NCBI GenBank assembly: GCA_023380435.1
Contig: JAMCRB010000053.1
Coordinates: 1 to 14,116 of the forward strand
Reading direction: 5' to 3'
DNA from: Candidatus Parvarchaeota archaeon
GTDB lineage: Archaea; Nanobdellota; Nanobdellia; Parvarchaeales; Parvarchaeaceae
Length of the DNA: 14,116 nucleotides
This document shows positions 1-6,438 of this stretch, piece by piece. A model generated the notes under the pieces. The model saw nothing but the letters and a program-made list of their open reading frames with translations, did not search any database and was not told where the DNA came from. How positions within the stretch are numbered: position 1 is the first letter of the stretch; each line of letters begins with the position of its first letter. A program made the translations under genes and the position numbers.

Positions 1-123
1 GCAGTTATATTCGTGGGATTGGCTTCTGAAATACTTCTTAAGCTCGTCAACAGTTTTTAGGCCGAGTCTTGACCGTATGCTTTCAAAAATGTCCGCCAAG
101 ATATAAGATTTTACGCTTTCCAT
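1..123 (-). CDS. N-terminal 41 residues of an unidentified protein (gene runs off the window)
   Basis: An ATG at 123-121 on the minus strand opens a frame that stays free of stops to the window edge. The peptide begins MESVKSYILADIFESI, continues with a basic segment (SRLGLKTVDELKKYF) and reaches a Cys at residue 41. It looks helical and charged, with no membrane segment or signal peptide. I do not recognise the family and assign no function. It is divergent from the pilin-like gene at 294, and the roughly 170-base gap between them is AT-rich and promoter-like, which supports a real gene start here. No Shine-Dalgarno sequence is visible. Too little is present to exclude a chance ORF, although the codon choice (AAG, GAG, CTC) resembles that of the neighbours. 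Confidence 0.5.
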   Translation of the reverse strand, partial: MESVKSYILADIFESIRSRLGLKTVDELKKYFRSQSHEYNC

Positions 124-161
124 TTATATTTTGAATACAGTAATACCGTGCACTTGTTCAA

Positions 162-183
162 TTTAAAGCTTTTTTAAAATAAT
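162..183 (-). promoter_or_regulatory. Candidate TATA region for the leftmost minus-strand gene
   Basis: Two TTTAAA/TTTTAAAA-like elements (about 162-167 and 172-180) lie 40-55 bases upstream of the ATG at 123. That position would give a short leader. The region is AT-rich, so the assignment is weak. Confidence 0.3.
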
Positions 184-200
184 CTCTAATGTGCTAACCC

Positions 201-272
201 GAAAAAGCTATTTTTATATATAATTAGCAAATATAGATTGACCTATCGATCTTATACTAAAAACTATTTATC
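201..272 (+). promoter_or_regulatory. Promoter region of the pilin-like gene (two TATA candidates)
   Basis: A purine-rich BRE-like GAAAAAG (201-207) precedes a TATTTTTATATATAA element (about 209-223). A second TATA-like element, ACTATTTATC (263-272), is centred about 27 bases before the ATG at 294 and is followed by a pyrimidine tract. No Shine-Dalgarno sequence precedes the ATG, so the second element would fit a leaderless transcript. The first would give a leader of about 50 bases. I cannot tell which is used. Confidence 0.5.
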
Positions 273-293
273 TACTCTCTTTTTCTCTATTAT

Positions 294-2207
294 ATGAGTC
301 TAACACGAAGATCCCAATCAGCATTAGAGTACATGATGACCTATGGCTGGGCCATACTGGTCATCGTCATCGTAGCAGCCGTCCTGTATTCTTTAGGAAT
401 CTTCTCTCCTTCTTCGTCACTGTCAACAACAATCACAGGATTTGCAAACCTGGGAACAGTGAACGCAGTCTGTCTGGGGGGAACAAGCTTCACAATATCC
501 ATGGGAGACTCAACAGGTTACCCTATAAACGTAACAGAAATCAACCTAACATCATCCTCAGGAAAGACAACCTATTCTCCAAACATCCTAATCCAGCCTA
601 ACAGTATACAGACTGTAACGGTACCTTCATCATCATTATGCACTTCAGGAGCAAGATATTCTGTTTCTGCTGTTATATCTTACCTAGAGCCAGGGCAGAT
701 ATTCCCAGGACCGTATACCTCGACAGGAACAGTTGCAGGAACAGCGAATTCTCCCCCTTCTTCAGCTACATACTATGAGCCATTGAATATAACAAACACA
801 CAAAACCAGGGAACTCCTTCCCCTTTTCAGCAGATGATCAATGTGACAAGCACCAGTCCAGGCTGGGGAGACATATCCTCATCTCCATTCGGCCAGAACG
901 TTGAGTTCTTTTCCTCAACAGGCCAGATCCTTGATTCCTGGCTTGAAAACTACACGTCAACCCATGCAATCTGGTGGGTCAAGCTGACTTCCTCGATTTC
1001 CGCAGGCTCCAAGCAGACAATCTACATGGGCTTCGCTTCTACCTCAACAAATCTTTTCAACACAGTAAACGACGGTGAAGCACCACAGCTCAGTGGGACC
1101 GGACCACTTGTTTTGCCGTCAGATATTCTATACTCTATACCTTATGCAATAGTTTATGGGTACGGAACAGAGTACAATCCATTTACATTCAATCTTACAA
1201 TAGATCCAGCCTCATTATCACAGTATGAAGCCTCAAATCTATCTAATATAGAGGCATTTGCTGCAAACGGAACCGAGTTACAAGCTAAATTACAGGGTAA
1301 TCCGACAAGTTCATCAACATCCGCAATCATTTCAATTACATTTCCAGGCGGGATGAACTATTTTACACAGTTAAGTGCAAATGATCCTTATGGGTCTAAT
1401 TCTTATAACTTATTCTATCTTGGATTTGCATCTCCATCTACCGATCTTCATGCTTTATATGACAATAATATTCCTTACTCTCCGTACCCTGCTATAACAT
1501 TTGGTAGCGGTCCACTAGAAAAGAATATTGGGTATTGGGGGAAGTACGATGATGGGGCCAGTGTATTTAACAACTACACAAATTTTTCTGGGGGAAAAAT
1601 TAGGTTTGGAAATGCATGGGCATTCGGTCTACCAGCACAAGGTTTCGGTTTTTTTACCGGATTAGATTACACATTAGGTAACAGAATGGGTTACTCAATT
1701 ATGCCAATAAATTACGGTGAAATCGGCCAAAGCTACACAACACTTAATAATTGGGATTTCACCGCCTCCCCTGCTTATATAACTAATATAACCTATACCT
1801 CTCTTTATGGTCCCTTTAATTTAGTATCTGGTCAATGTTGTGCACTCCCTCCCAACCAGGGAGAAGCAATAGATTTAGGCTGGGGTACAAATGGCAGTGG
1901 ACTTGAACCTATGGCTAATCTTAACTCAAGTGGAGAATATATCTTTGAACAAAATCAGAGTGCTTTTACAAAAATAAATTCTAGTATTTATGGAATAGCC
2001 CCTATAAATTCTAGTTATGAAGAGTTTCTTTTAGGTAATAAAATTATTGGTACAATGCGAATTCCGATAACAGGTAAAATTAATTTTGGTCTCTCAACTG
2101 TATACCTAGGCCAAAACTTATATAGTTACTGGATGCTCGTTAGGGCCGCCCCACCGAACGGAATAATGCCTTCTGTAAGTTTTGGAAGCTTATCTCAAGT
2201 GATTTAA
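294..2207 (+). CDS. Pilin-like (class III signal) surface protein with DUF2341-like domains
   Basis: A secreted or cell-surface protein of 637 residues. Residues 5-37 form a class III signal: basic RR at 5-6, then QSALEY at 8-13, then a hydrophobic helix (about 18-37). Cleavage before Q8 would leave Glu at mature position 5 (E12), as in type IV pilins. A Ser/Thr-rich stretch follows, with C60 and C116. Residues about 160-255 resemble DUF2341 (ITNT, FFSSTGQILDSWLENY, WWVKL, YMGFAS). Residues about 285-395 look like a second diverged copy (YNLFYLGFAS). GKYDDGASVF (about 416-425) begins a C-terminal part that may be a lectin-like beta sandwich, which is a guess. About 16 N-x-S/T sequons suggest heavy N-glycosylation. 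There is no second membrane helix, so it is probably anchored by the N-terminal helix or built into a pilus-like fibre. From about base 1105 the codons become AT-rich and ATT-Ile appears. A role in adhesion or cell contact is inference. Confidence 0.85.
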   Translation: MSLTRRSQSALEYMMTYGWAILVIVIVAAVLYSLGIFSPSSSLSTTITGFANLGTVNAVCLGGTSFTISMGDSTGYPINVTEINLTSSSGKTTYSPNILIQPNSIQTVTVPSSSLCTSGARYSVSAVISYLEPGQIFPGPYTSTGTVAGTANSPPSSATYYEPLNITNTQNQGTPSPFQQMINVTSTSPGWGDISSSPFGQNVEFFSSTGQILDSWLENYTSTHAIWWVKLTSSISAGSKQTIYMGFASTSTNLFNTVNDGEAPQLSGTGPLVLPSDILYSIPYAIVYGYGTEYNPFTFNLTIDPASLSQYEASNLSNIEAFAANGTELQAKLQGNPTSSSTSAIISITFPGGMNYFTQLSANDPYGSNSYNLFYLGFASPSTDLHALYDNNIPYSPYPAITFGSGPLEKNIGYWGKYDDGASVFNNYTNFSGGKIRFGNAWAFGLPAQGFGFFTGLDYTLGNRMGYSIMPINYGEIGQSYTTLNNWDFTASPAYITNITYTSLYGPFNLVSGQCCALPPNQGEAIDLGWGTNGSGLEPMANLNSSGEYIFEQNQSAFTKINSSIYGIAPINSSYEEFLLGNKIIGTMRIPITGKINFGLSTVYLGQNLYSYWMLVRAAPPNGIMPSVSFGSLSQVI

Positions 2208-2264
2208 TCTCTTAATAGTATAATAAATTAGCAGGCTTTGATAAGACTTGATAGCACAAATAAA

Positions 2265-2276
2265 CTTTTTTGCTTT
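2265..2276 (+). terminator. Possible T-rich terminator after the pilin-like gene
   Basis: CTTTTTTGCTTT lies about 58 bases after the stop codon. Archaeal RNA polymerase terminates at T-rich tracts without a hairpin, and I see no hairpin here. The rest of 2208-2374 holds no ORF or repeat that I can support. Confidence 0.35.
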
Positions 2277-2354
2277 CCCACCAAGTCCGGTTCCTTCTAA
2301 AATAATACCAGTCTTTATTATTTAATGTATCTTATTAAAATTCGTTTAAATACC

Positions 2355-2373
2355 GAAAGAAAGACAAGCAAAA
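2355..2373 (-). terminator. Possible T-rich terminator of tRNA-Glu
   Basis: Read on the minus strand, the bases just after the tRNA 3' end are TTTTGCTTGTCTTTCTTTC. This T-rich run begins two bases past the discriminator base, which is where archaeal tRNA transcripts commonly end. Confidence 0.4.
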
Positions 2374-2374
2374 T

Positions 2375-2447
2375 TGCCCCGACCGGGATTTGGACCCGGG
2401 TTTCCGCCTCGAAAGGGCGATGTCCTTGACCGCTAGACTATCGGGGC
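2375..2447 (-). tRNA. tRNA-Glu (anticodon UUC)
   Basis: The minus strand folds into a complete 73-base cloverleaf. The acceptor stem pairs GCCCCGA with TCGGGGC and has discriminator A. The D stem pairs GTCT with GGAC and the D loop contains GG. The anticodon stem pairs TCGCC with GGCGG around loop CTTTCGA, giving anticodon UUC. The variable loop is 4 bases, and the T stem pairs CCGGG with CCCGG. CCA is not encoded and there is no intron. The T loop reads TCCAAAT rather than the usual TTCAAAT, so position 55 is C. In an archaeon with GatDE, a non-discriminating GluRS would charge this tRNA and also mischarge tRNA-Gln. The gene is divergent from the GH57 gene. Confidence 0.96.
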
Positions 2448-2471
2448 GGTTCATACAACAAGTGTTTTGAA

Positions 2472-2480
2472 GCATTTAAA
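2472..2480 (-). promoter_or_regulatory. TATA box for tRNA-Glu
   Basis: TTTAAATGC on the minus strand is centred about 29 bases upstream of the tRNA 5' end, close to the usual archaeal TATA spacing if the transcript starts at or just before the mature 5' end. Confidence 0.5.
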
Positions 2481-2481
2481 A

Positions 2482-2490
2482 GTTTTAAAC
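2482..2490 (+). promoter_or_regulatory. TATA box for the GH57 gene
   Basis: GTTTTAAAC is centred about 25 bases before the ATG at 2511, and no Shine-Dalgarno sequence intervenes. This fits a leaderless mRNA starting at or next to the ATG. It abuts the oppositely oriented TATA element of the tRNA. Confidence 0.5.
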
Positions 2491-2510
2491 CTTCCCTGCT
2501 TATTATAATA

Positions 2511-3707
2511 ATGCCAAACGTTACGTTTTACTTTGAAGTACACCAGCCTTACCGCATAAAAAGGGTGATGTCATTCGACCATACCGAAGATTTCATAGAC
2601 TGGGAGAAGAATAGGGCAGTTTTCAACAAAGTCGCAGAAAAGTGCTATATACCGATGACAAAACTATTGATAGAATTGTCAAAGAAATATCCGGAATTCA
2701 AGACAAGTTTCTCGTTTACCGGTACCTTTTTGGAGCAGGCCAAAGTGTTCAGGCCGGAGGTAATCTCGCTTTTCCAGGAGCTTTTAGACCTCGGCGGTAT
2801 GGATATACTCGATGAGACTTACTACCATTCGTTATCCTACCTCATAAGCAAGCAAGAGTTCATAAGCCAGATAAACAAGCACAGGGAGGAGATTTGGCGG
2901 GTGTTCAAATTCAAGCCAAAGGTCTTTAGGAACACCGAAGCAATGTACTCGAATGACATAGCAAAGACTGCATCGCAACTCGGCTACAAGGGCATAATAT
3001 CGGAAGGATGGGATAAAAACCTGGGCTGGCGCTCTCCAAACTACGTTTACACCGCTCCGCAGTCGGATATAAGCGTTTTACTGAGAAACTACAGACTAAG
3101 CGATGACATCGCTTTTAGGTTCTCTTCCCATGACTGGAAAGAGTTTCCTCTTACGACTGAAAAATACTCTGACTGGCTGTCACACAACGAAGGAGAAACC
3201 GTAAACCTTTTCATGGATTATGAGACTTTTGGAGAGCACCAGTGGCAGGAAACAGGAATATTCGAGTTCATGAGACATCTCCCAGAGAGGCTCATAAACC
3301 GCGGCGTAGGCTTCAATACCGTCAGCGAGACTGCTTCTATAAAGCCAGCCGGGGTGTTTGATGCTCCGGATATAATCTCATGGGCGGACTTGGATAGAGA
3401 CCTGTCTGCGTGGCTGGGCAATAGGATGCAGGATGCGGCTTTTGATAAGCTTAAATCAATGGAAGATTCGGTGCTTTCGACCGGCAGCCAGGAGCTTATA
3501 CACAAGTGGAGGATCCTGCAGACATCCGATAACTTTTACTATATGTGCACAAAGTGGTTTGCAGACGGCGACATACACAAATATTTCAACGCTTATGATT
3601 CGCCCTACATAGCCTACATAAATTACATGAACGTTATCTCACATTTAGACAGAGAAATCAAAACTTCTTTAAAGCGTCTTGGTAAACTTGCAGATACACC
3701 GGCATAA
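2511..3707 (+). CDS. GH57 family alpha-amylase / glucanotransferase-type enzyme
   Basis: A cytoplasmic glycoside hydrolase family 57 enzyme (398 aa, no signal peptide) that acts on alpha-glucans. The five conserved GH57 regions are recognisable: HQP at 11-13; the DILDETYYH segment at 98-106; VFRNTEA at 138-144, with E143 the likely nucleophile; LFMDYETFGEHQ at 233-244, with D236 the likely acid/base; and TSDNFYYM at 338-345. This pattern matches the archaeal group often annotated alpha-amylase (MJ1611-like). Members of GH57 may also be 4-alpha-glucanotransferases, branching enzymes or amylopullulanases, so the exact reaction is open. The start is at the expected distance from a TATA box. Its 3' end overlaps the convergent glycogen synthase gene by 50 bases, and that pairing supports a role in storage-glucan turnover. 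The overlap encodes only the last residues of the protein. Confidence 0.9.
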   Translation: MPNVTFYFEVHQPYRIKRVMSFDHTEDFIDWEKNRAVFNKVAEKCYIPMTKLLIELSKKYPEFKTSFSFTGTFLEQAKVFRPEVISLFQELLDLGGMDILDETYYHSLSYLISKQEFISQINKHREEIWRVFKFKPKVFRNTEAMYSNDIAKTASQLGYKGIISEGWDKNLGWRSPNYVYTAPQSDISVLLRNYRLSDDIAFRFSSHDWKEFPLTTEKYSDWLSHNEGETVNLFMDYETFGEHQWQETGIFEFMRHLPERLINRGVGFNTVSETASIKPAGVFDAPDIISWADLDRDLSAWLGNRMQDAAFDKLKSMEDSVLSTGSQELIHKWRILQTSDNFYYMCTKWFADGDIHKYFNAYDSPYIAYINYMNVISHLDREIKTSLKRLGKLADTPA

Positions 3708-5433
3708 ATTTATCCCACCCGAAATTGTCTGATATCTCCTTAGCAGCTATACGCAGCTTAAGGAGGTCTTCCGTATCGGTAAGGCAGAGCTTAAGCATGT
3801 CCCTGCTTATCTGGTCTACTATTTCATCCCGCTTCTTGCCAAGAAATTTCTCCACAAATATACCTTTTAAAGAAGTCTTGAACTCGTTCAGGCAGTATTC
3901 TCCAAAGCCGGCATGATCCGTCGTAAATGCGATGGACATGTACGATGCAGCTTCTATCGGAGTATACCCGAAAGGCTCATATTTAGAAAGGAAAAAGCCT
4001 GCGGTGGCCAGCGACAAAACCTGGTAGTATGTAAGGTTAAGCAGTTCGTCGCCGACTGCAAGGTATTTCGGGTAGAATATTACCTTGACGTGGTTTGAAG
4101 TGCTGTTATCCAGACCGTTTTCTCTCAGTCTGTTTATTATTGCGTCTGTGTTCTCGGGATACGAGAGTATAAAGGGACAGACAGGGGGGTTTATCGGCTT
4201 TGGCCTCCTCAGCTGAGTCGTAAGCCTTCTGGAATCGTTTAGTATCTTGCTGTAGGCTTTATCGACTGATGTGCCCTTCAAGTCTATAGACTCCGATACG
4301 GCGTTGTCGAAATTTTTCACGTCCTCATCCAGAGCGGACTTTATGCTTATGTAAGTAAGATAGTTAGCAACAACCTCATTTTTTACGCCTATCGTTCCAG
4401 TCGGTACTGCTATGAGAGCGAAGACGTATTTATCATCTTTGAGCATTTTGTCAAGTTTTCCTAGCGAGTCTATAAACAGGTCGAAACCCTTGTCAAGAAA
4501 TTCATACCTTCCGCTGGTTATGAATATAGGCACGTTGCTTGAGTTGAAATCGTAATACGGCAAAAAATAGGAATTTATGAAGTTCTTGAATTTTTTAAGA
4601 GAGTCGTAGCGCATGGATTCAAGTTCATTGTGGGTCGGCATGTTCTTCGTGTCTATCCCGTTTATCGTTATTGCGTCTGGCTTCTTGCCAAGTATCGTTG
4701 TAGCTTCCTTTGCGACTATGCTGCTTACAGCCGTGAACATCGTCGCATTGAATGCTCCCGCTTTCTCCGTGAAGTGCTTGGCTGCGACGCCGTAGTCGTA
4801 TGGCATAGAAGCCGTTATCGATGTATTGGCGCCGACGAAATTTAGAGTGTCCCCGCCAGAATATGATATGGCTCTGCCCAGGACTGTGGCATGTATTGTA
4901 AATGTAGTCGGTATCTTGACGTCTTTTGATTTTATGTAAAGAACCGCTCCCGCCGAAAGCCATTCATGAACCTGTGCCACCATTTTCATGTTAATGTGTT
5001 TCGATATCGCTTCCAACACAGCACCGGCTGCATACGACCACGCAATCGGCTCGTTATAATCACCGGGAGAATTCAGCGAATCAATCTTGAATTTGTCCCA
5101 AAACTCCTTCTTTATCTCGTTTACGTGTCTATTCTCGAAGTCTTTTGAGTCTATAAGAAGCAGGTTTACGTCGTTTGCGGAGGCCCACCTCCCGAAGTAC
5201 AGCTTTATCCCGTCGAGTTTTATGTCGGATAGCGCGTCTTTTATGAACTTTGGCGGCGGAGACTCGACAAACTCTACCGCTGCCTGTGAAGGATTATAAA
5301 AGCCTATGGCCAAGTAATTATCCCCGAATGCGGCTTTGACATAAGCAGATTTAGACGTCAGGACGGTCCATATGCCGCCGACTTTGTTCCCTGCCTCAAA
5401 TGAAACCTCGGCGAGAAAATATTCCTCATTCAT
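3658..5433 (-). CDS. Eukaryotic-type (GT3) glycogen synthase
   Basis: A retaining GT-B glycosyltransferase that elongates alpha-1,4-glucan, most likely from UDP-glucose, in the cytoplasm. It resembles yeast/animal glycogen synthase (GT3, PF05693) rather than bacterial GlgA. Shared features are EVSFEAGNKVGGIWTVL from residue 9, FGRW at 80-83, VHEWLSAG at 155-162 with H156, THATVLGR-like IHATVLGR at 180-187, SGRYEFLDKGFDLFI at 307-321 with R309 and K315, RRPKPINPP at 409-417, and YEPFGYTPIEA at 485-495. The last gives the E486-x7-E494 catalytic pair. At 591 aa it is shorter than eukaryotic enzymes of about 700. The C-terminal arginine cluster that binds glucose-6-phosphate in yeast Gsy2 is replaced by a segment with few arginines (about 545-565). 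It has its own promoter, and its 3' end overlaps the GH57 gene by 50 bases. Confidence 0.92.
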   Translation of the reverse strand: MNEEYFLAEVSFEAGNKVGGIWTVLTSKSAYVKAAFGDNYLAIGFYNPSQAAVEFVESPPPKFIKDALSDIKLDGIKLYFGRWASANDVNLLLIDSKDFENRHVNEIKKEFWDKFKIDSLNSPGDYNEPIAWSYAAGAVLEAISKHINMKMVAQVHEWLSAGAVLYIKSKDVKIPTTFTIHATVLGRAISYSGGDTLNFVGANTSITASMPYDYGVAAKHFTEKAGAFNATMFTAVSSIVAKEATTILGKKPDAITINGIDTKNMPTHNELESMRYDSLKKFKNFINSYFLPYYDFNSSNVPIFITSGRYEFLDKGFDLFIDSLGKLDKMLKDDKYVFALIAVPTGTIGVKNEVVANYLTYISIKSALDEDVKNFDNAVSESIDLKGTSVDKAYSKILNDSRRLTTQLRRPKPINPPVCPFILSYPENTDAIINRLRENGLDNSTSNHVKVIFYPKYLAVGDELLNLTYYQVLSLATAGFFLSKYEPFGYTPIEAASYMSIAFTTDHAGFGEYCLNEFKTSLKGIFVEKFLGKKRDEIVDQISRDMLKLCLTDTEDLLKLRIAAKEISDNFGWDKFMPVYLQVYQDALKKF

Positions 5434-5451
5434 TTTAGTTTATTGCGACCG

Positions 5452-5461
5452 TTATATTAAT
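5452..5461 (-). promoter_or_regulatory. TATA box for glycogen synthase
   Basis: ATTAATATAA on the minus strand is centred about 23 bases before the ATG at 5433. There is no Shine-Dalgarno sequence in the gap, so a leaderless or nearly leaderless mRNA is likely. Confidence 0.45.
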
Positions 5462-5485
5462 ACCTTCTGAAAATCCGGAAGAAAG

Positions 5486-5496
5486 TATTTATTTTA
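5486..5496 (+). promoter_or_regulatory. TATA box for thioredoxin reductase
   Basis: TATTTATTTTA is centred about 24 bases before the GTG start at 5515. An AAGGTGA directly touching the GTG (5508-5514) is too close to act as a normal ribosome binding site. Leaderless initiation at GTG is the simpler reading. Confidence 0.45.
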
Positions 5497-5514
5497 CATA
5501 TTATAATAAGGTGA

Positions 5515-6438
5515 GTGGTAGAAAAGTTAATAATAATAGGTTCTGGGCCAGCGGGTTATACTGCCGCTATATACGGCATCCGCGATGGATTGAATCCTCT
5601 TTTAATACGGGGATTTGAAGTAGGCGGCCAGCTGATGCTTACTTCTGCCGTAGAAAACTTCCCAGGGTTCTCCTCAATCCTCGGTCCGGATCTTATGGAC
5701 GCGATGGCAAAACACGTTGATTCACTCAACGTCCGGAAAATCGATAAAAACGTAGAGAGAGTGGATTTGAGTTCGTACCCATACAAGGTTTTTACAGATG
5801 ATCAGACTTTTGAGGCTTACTCCCTGATAATAGCCAGCGGGGCTTCGGCGAAATGGCTGGGGCTGGAAAATGAAAAAAGACTTATAGGCAAAGGGGTTTC
5901 CGGCTGTGCGACATGCGATGGGTTTTTCTTCAAAGGCAAGGATGTAGCAGTGATCGGAGGCGGTGACAGCGCAATGGAAGACGCAACCTACCTGAGCGGC
6001 CTGGCAAAAAGCGTGACAGTTATACACAGGCGCCATGAATTCAGGGCCAGCAAAATAATGCAGGACAGGCTTCTGGCGAACCCAAAAATAAAGGTAATCT
6101 GGGACAGCGTCGTAGTTGATATACTCGGAAAAGACAAAGTAGAGGGGATAAAGATAAAAAACAACGTAGACGGGAAGGAGACATCGATAAATCTGGACGG
6201 TGTCTTCATAGCGATAGGACACGAGCCAAATACGGCGATCGTCAAGGGCCAGCTTGATCTGGACAAAGAAGGCTACATAATAACAAAGGAATTCACAAAA
6301 ACATCCAAACCGGGTGTTTTCGCTGTCGGCGACGTTCAGGACAGAAAGTACAAGCAGGCAGTTATAGCTGCAGGATGGGGAAGCATGGCAGCAATAGACG
6401 CAAGGAAATTCCTGATGGAAAAGAAACTTTTAGACTGA
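5515..6438 (+). CDS. trxB: Thioredoxin reductase (FAD-dependent, CATC type)
   Basis: A low-molecular-weight thioredoxin reductase of 307 aa, the normal family length. It passes electrons from NAD(P)H through FAD and a redox disulfide to thioredoxin or glutaredoxin-like proteins. The N-terminal FAD site is GSGPAGYTAAIYG (9-21). ENFPGF (47-52) is the usual family motif, and the redox-active disulfide is C131-A-T-C134. The nucleotide-binding glycine motif is GGGDSA (148-153), and HRRHEFRA (171-178) keeps the basic residues associated with NADPH preference. The C-terminal FAD motif is GVFAVGDV (267-274). Translation starts at GTG; no better in-frame start lies upstream. The gene stands alone on its strand, divergent from glycogen synthase and overlapping galT tail-to-tail by 9 bases. 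Its thioredoxin partner is not in the window. Confidence 0.95.
   Translation: MVEKLIIIGSGPAGYTAAIYGIRDGLNPLLIRGFEVGGQLMLTSAVENFPGFSSILGPDLMDAMAKHVDSLNVRKIDKNVERVDLSSYPYKVFTDDQTFEAYSLIIASGASAKWLGLENEKRLIGKGVSGCATCDGFFFKGKDVAVIGGGDSAMEDATYLSGLAKSVTVIHRRHEFRASKIMQDRLLANPKIKVIWDSVVVDILGKDKVEGIKIKNNVDGKETSINLDGVFIAIGHEPNTAIVKGQLDLDKEGYIITKEFTKTSKPGVFAVGDVQDRKYKQAVIAAGWGSMAAIDARKFLMEKKLLD

Noticed and set aside
2208..2374. Possible small gene between the surface protein and the tRNA
   Set aside because: All frames contain frequent stops, and the AT-rich stretch shows only T-rich terminator-like runs.
4625..4963. Minus-strand frame of 112 codons within glycogen synthase
   Set aside because: It is an alternative frame of the same strand as GT3, very rich in Arg/His/Ser, while the GT3 frame is continuous and conserved. 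There is no sign of a frameshift.
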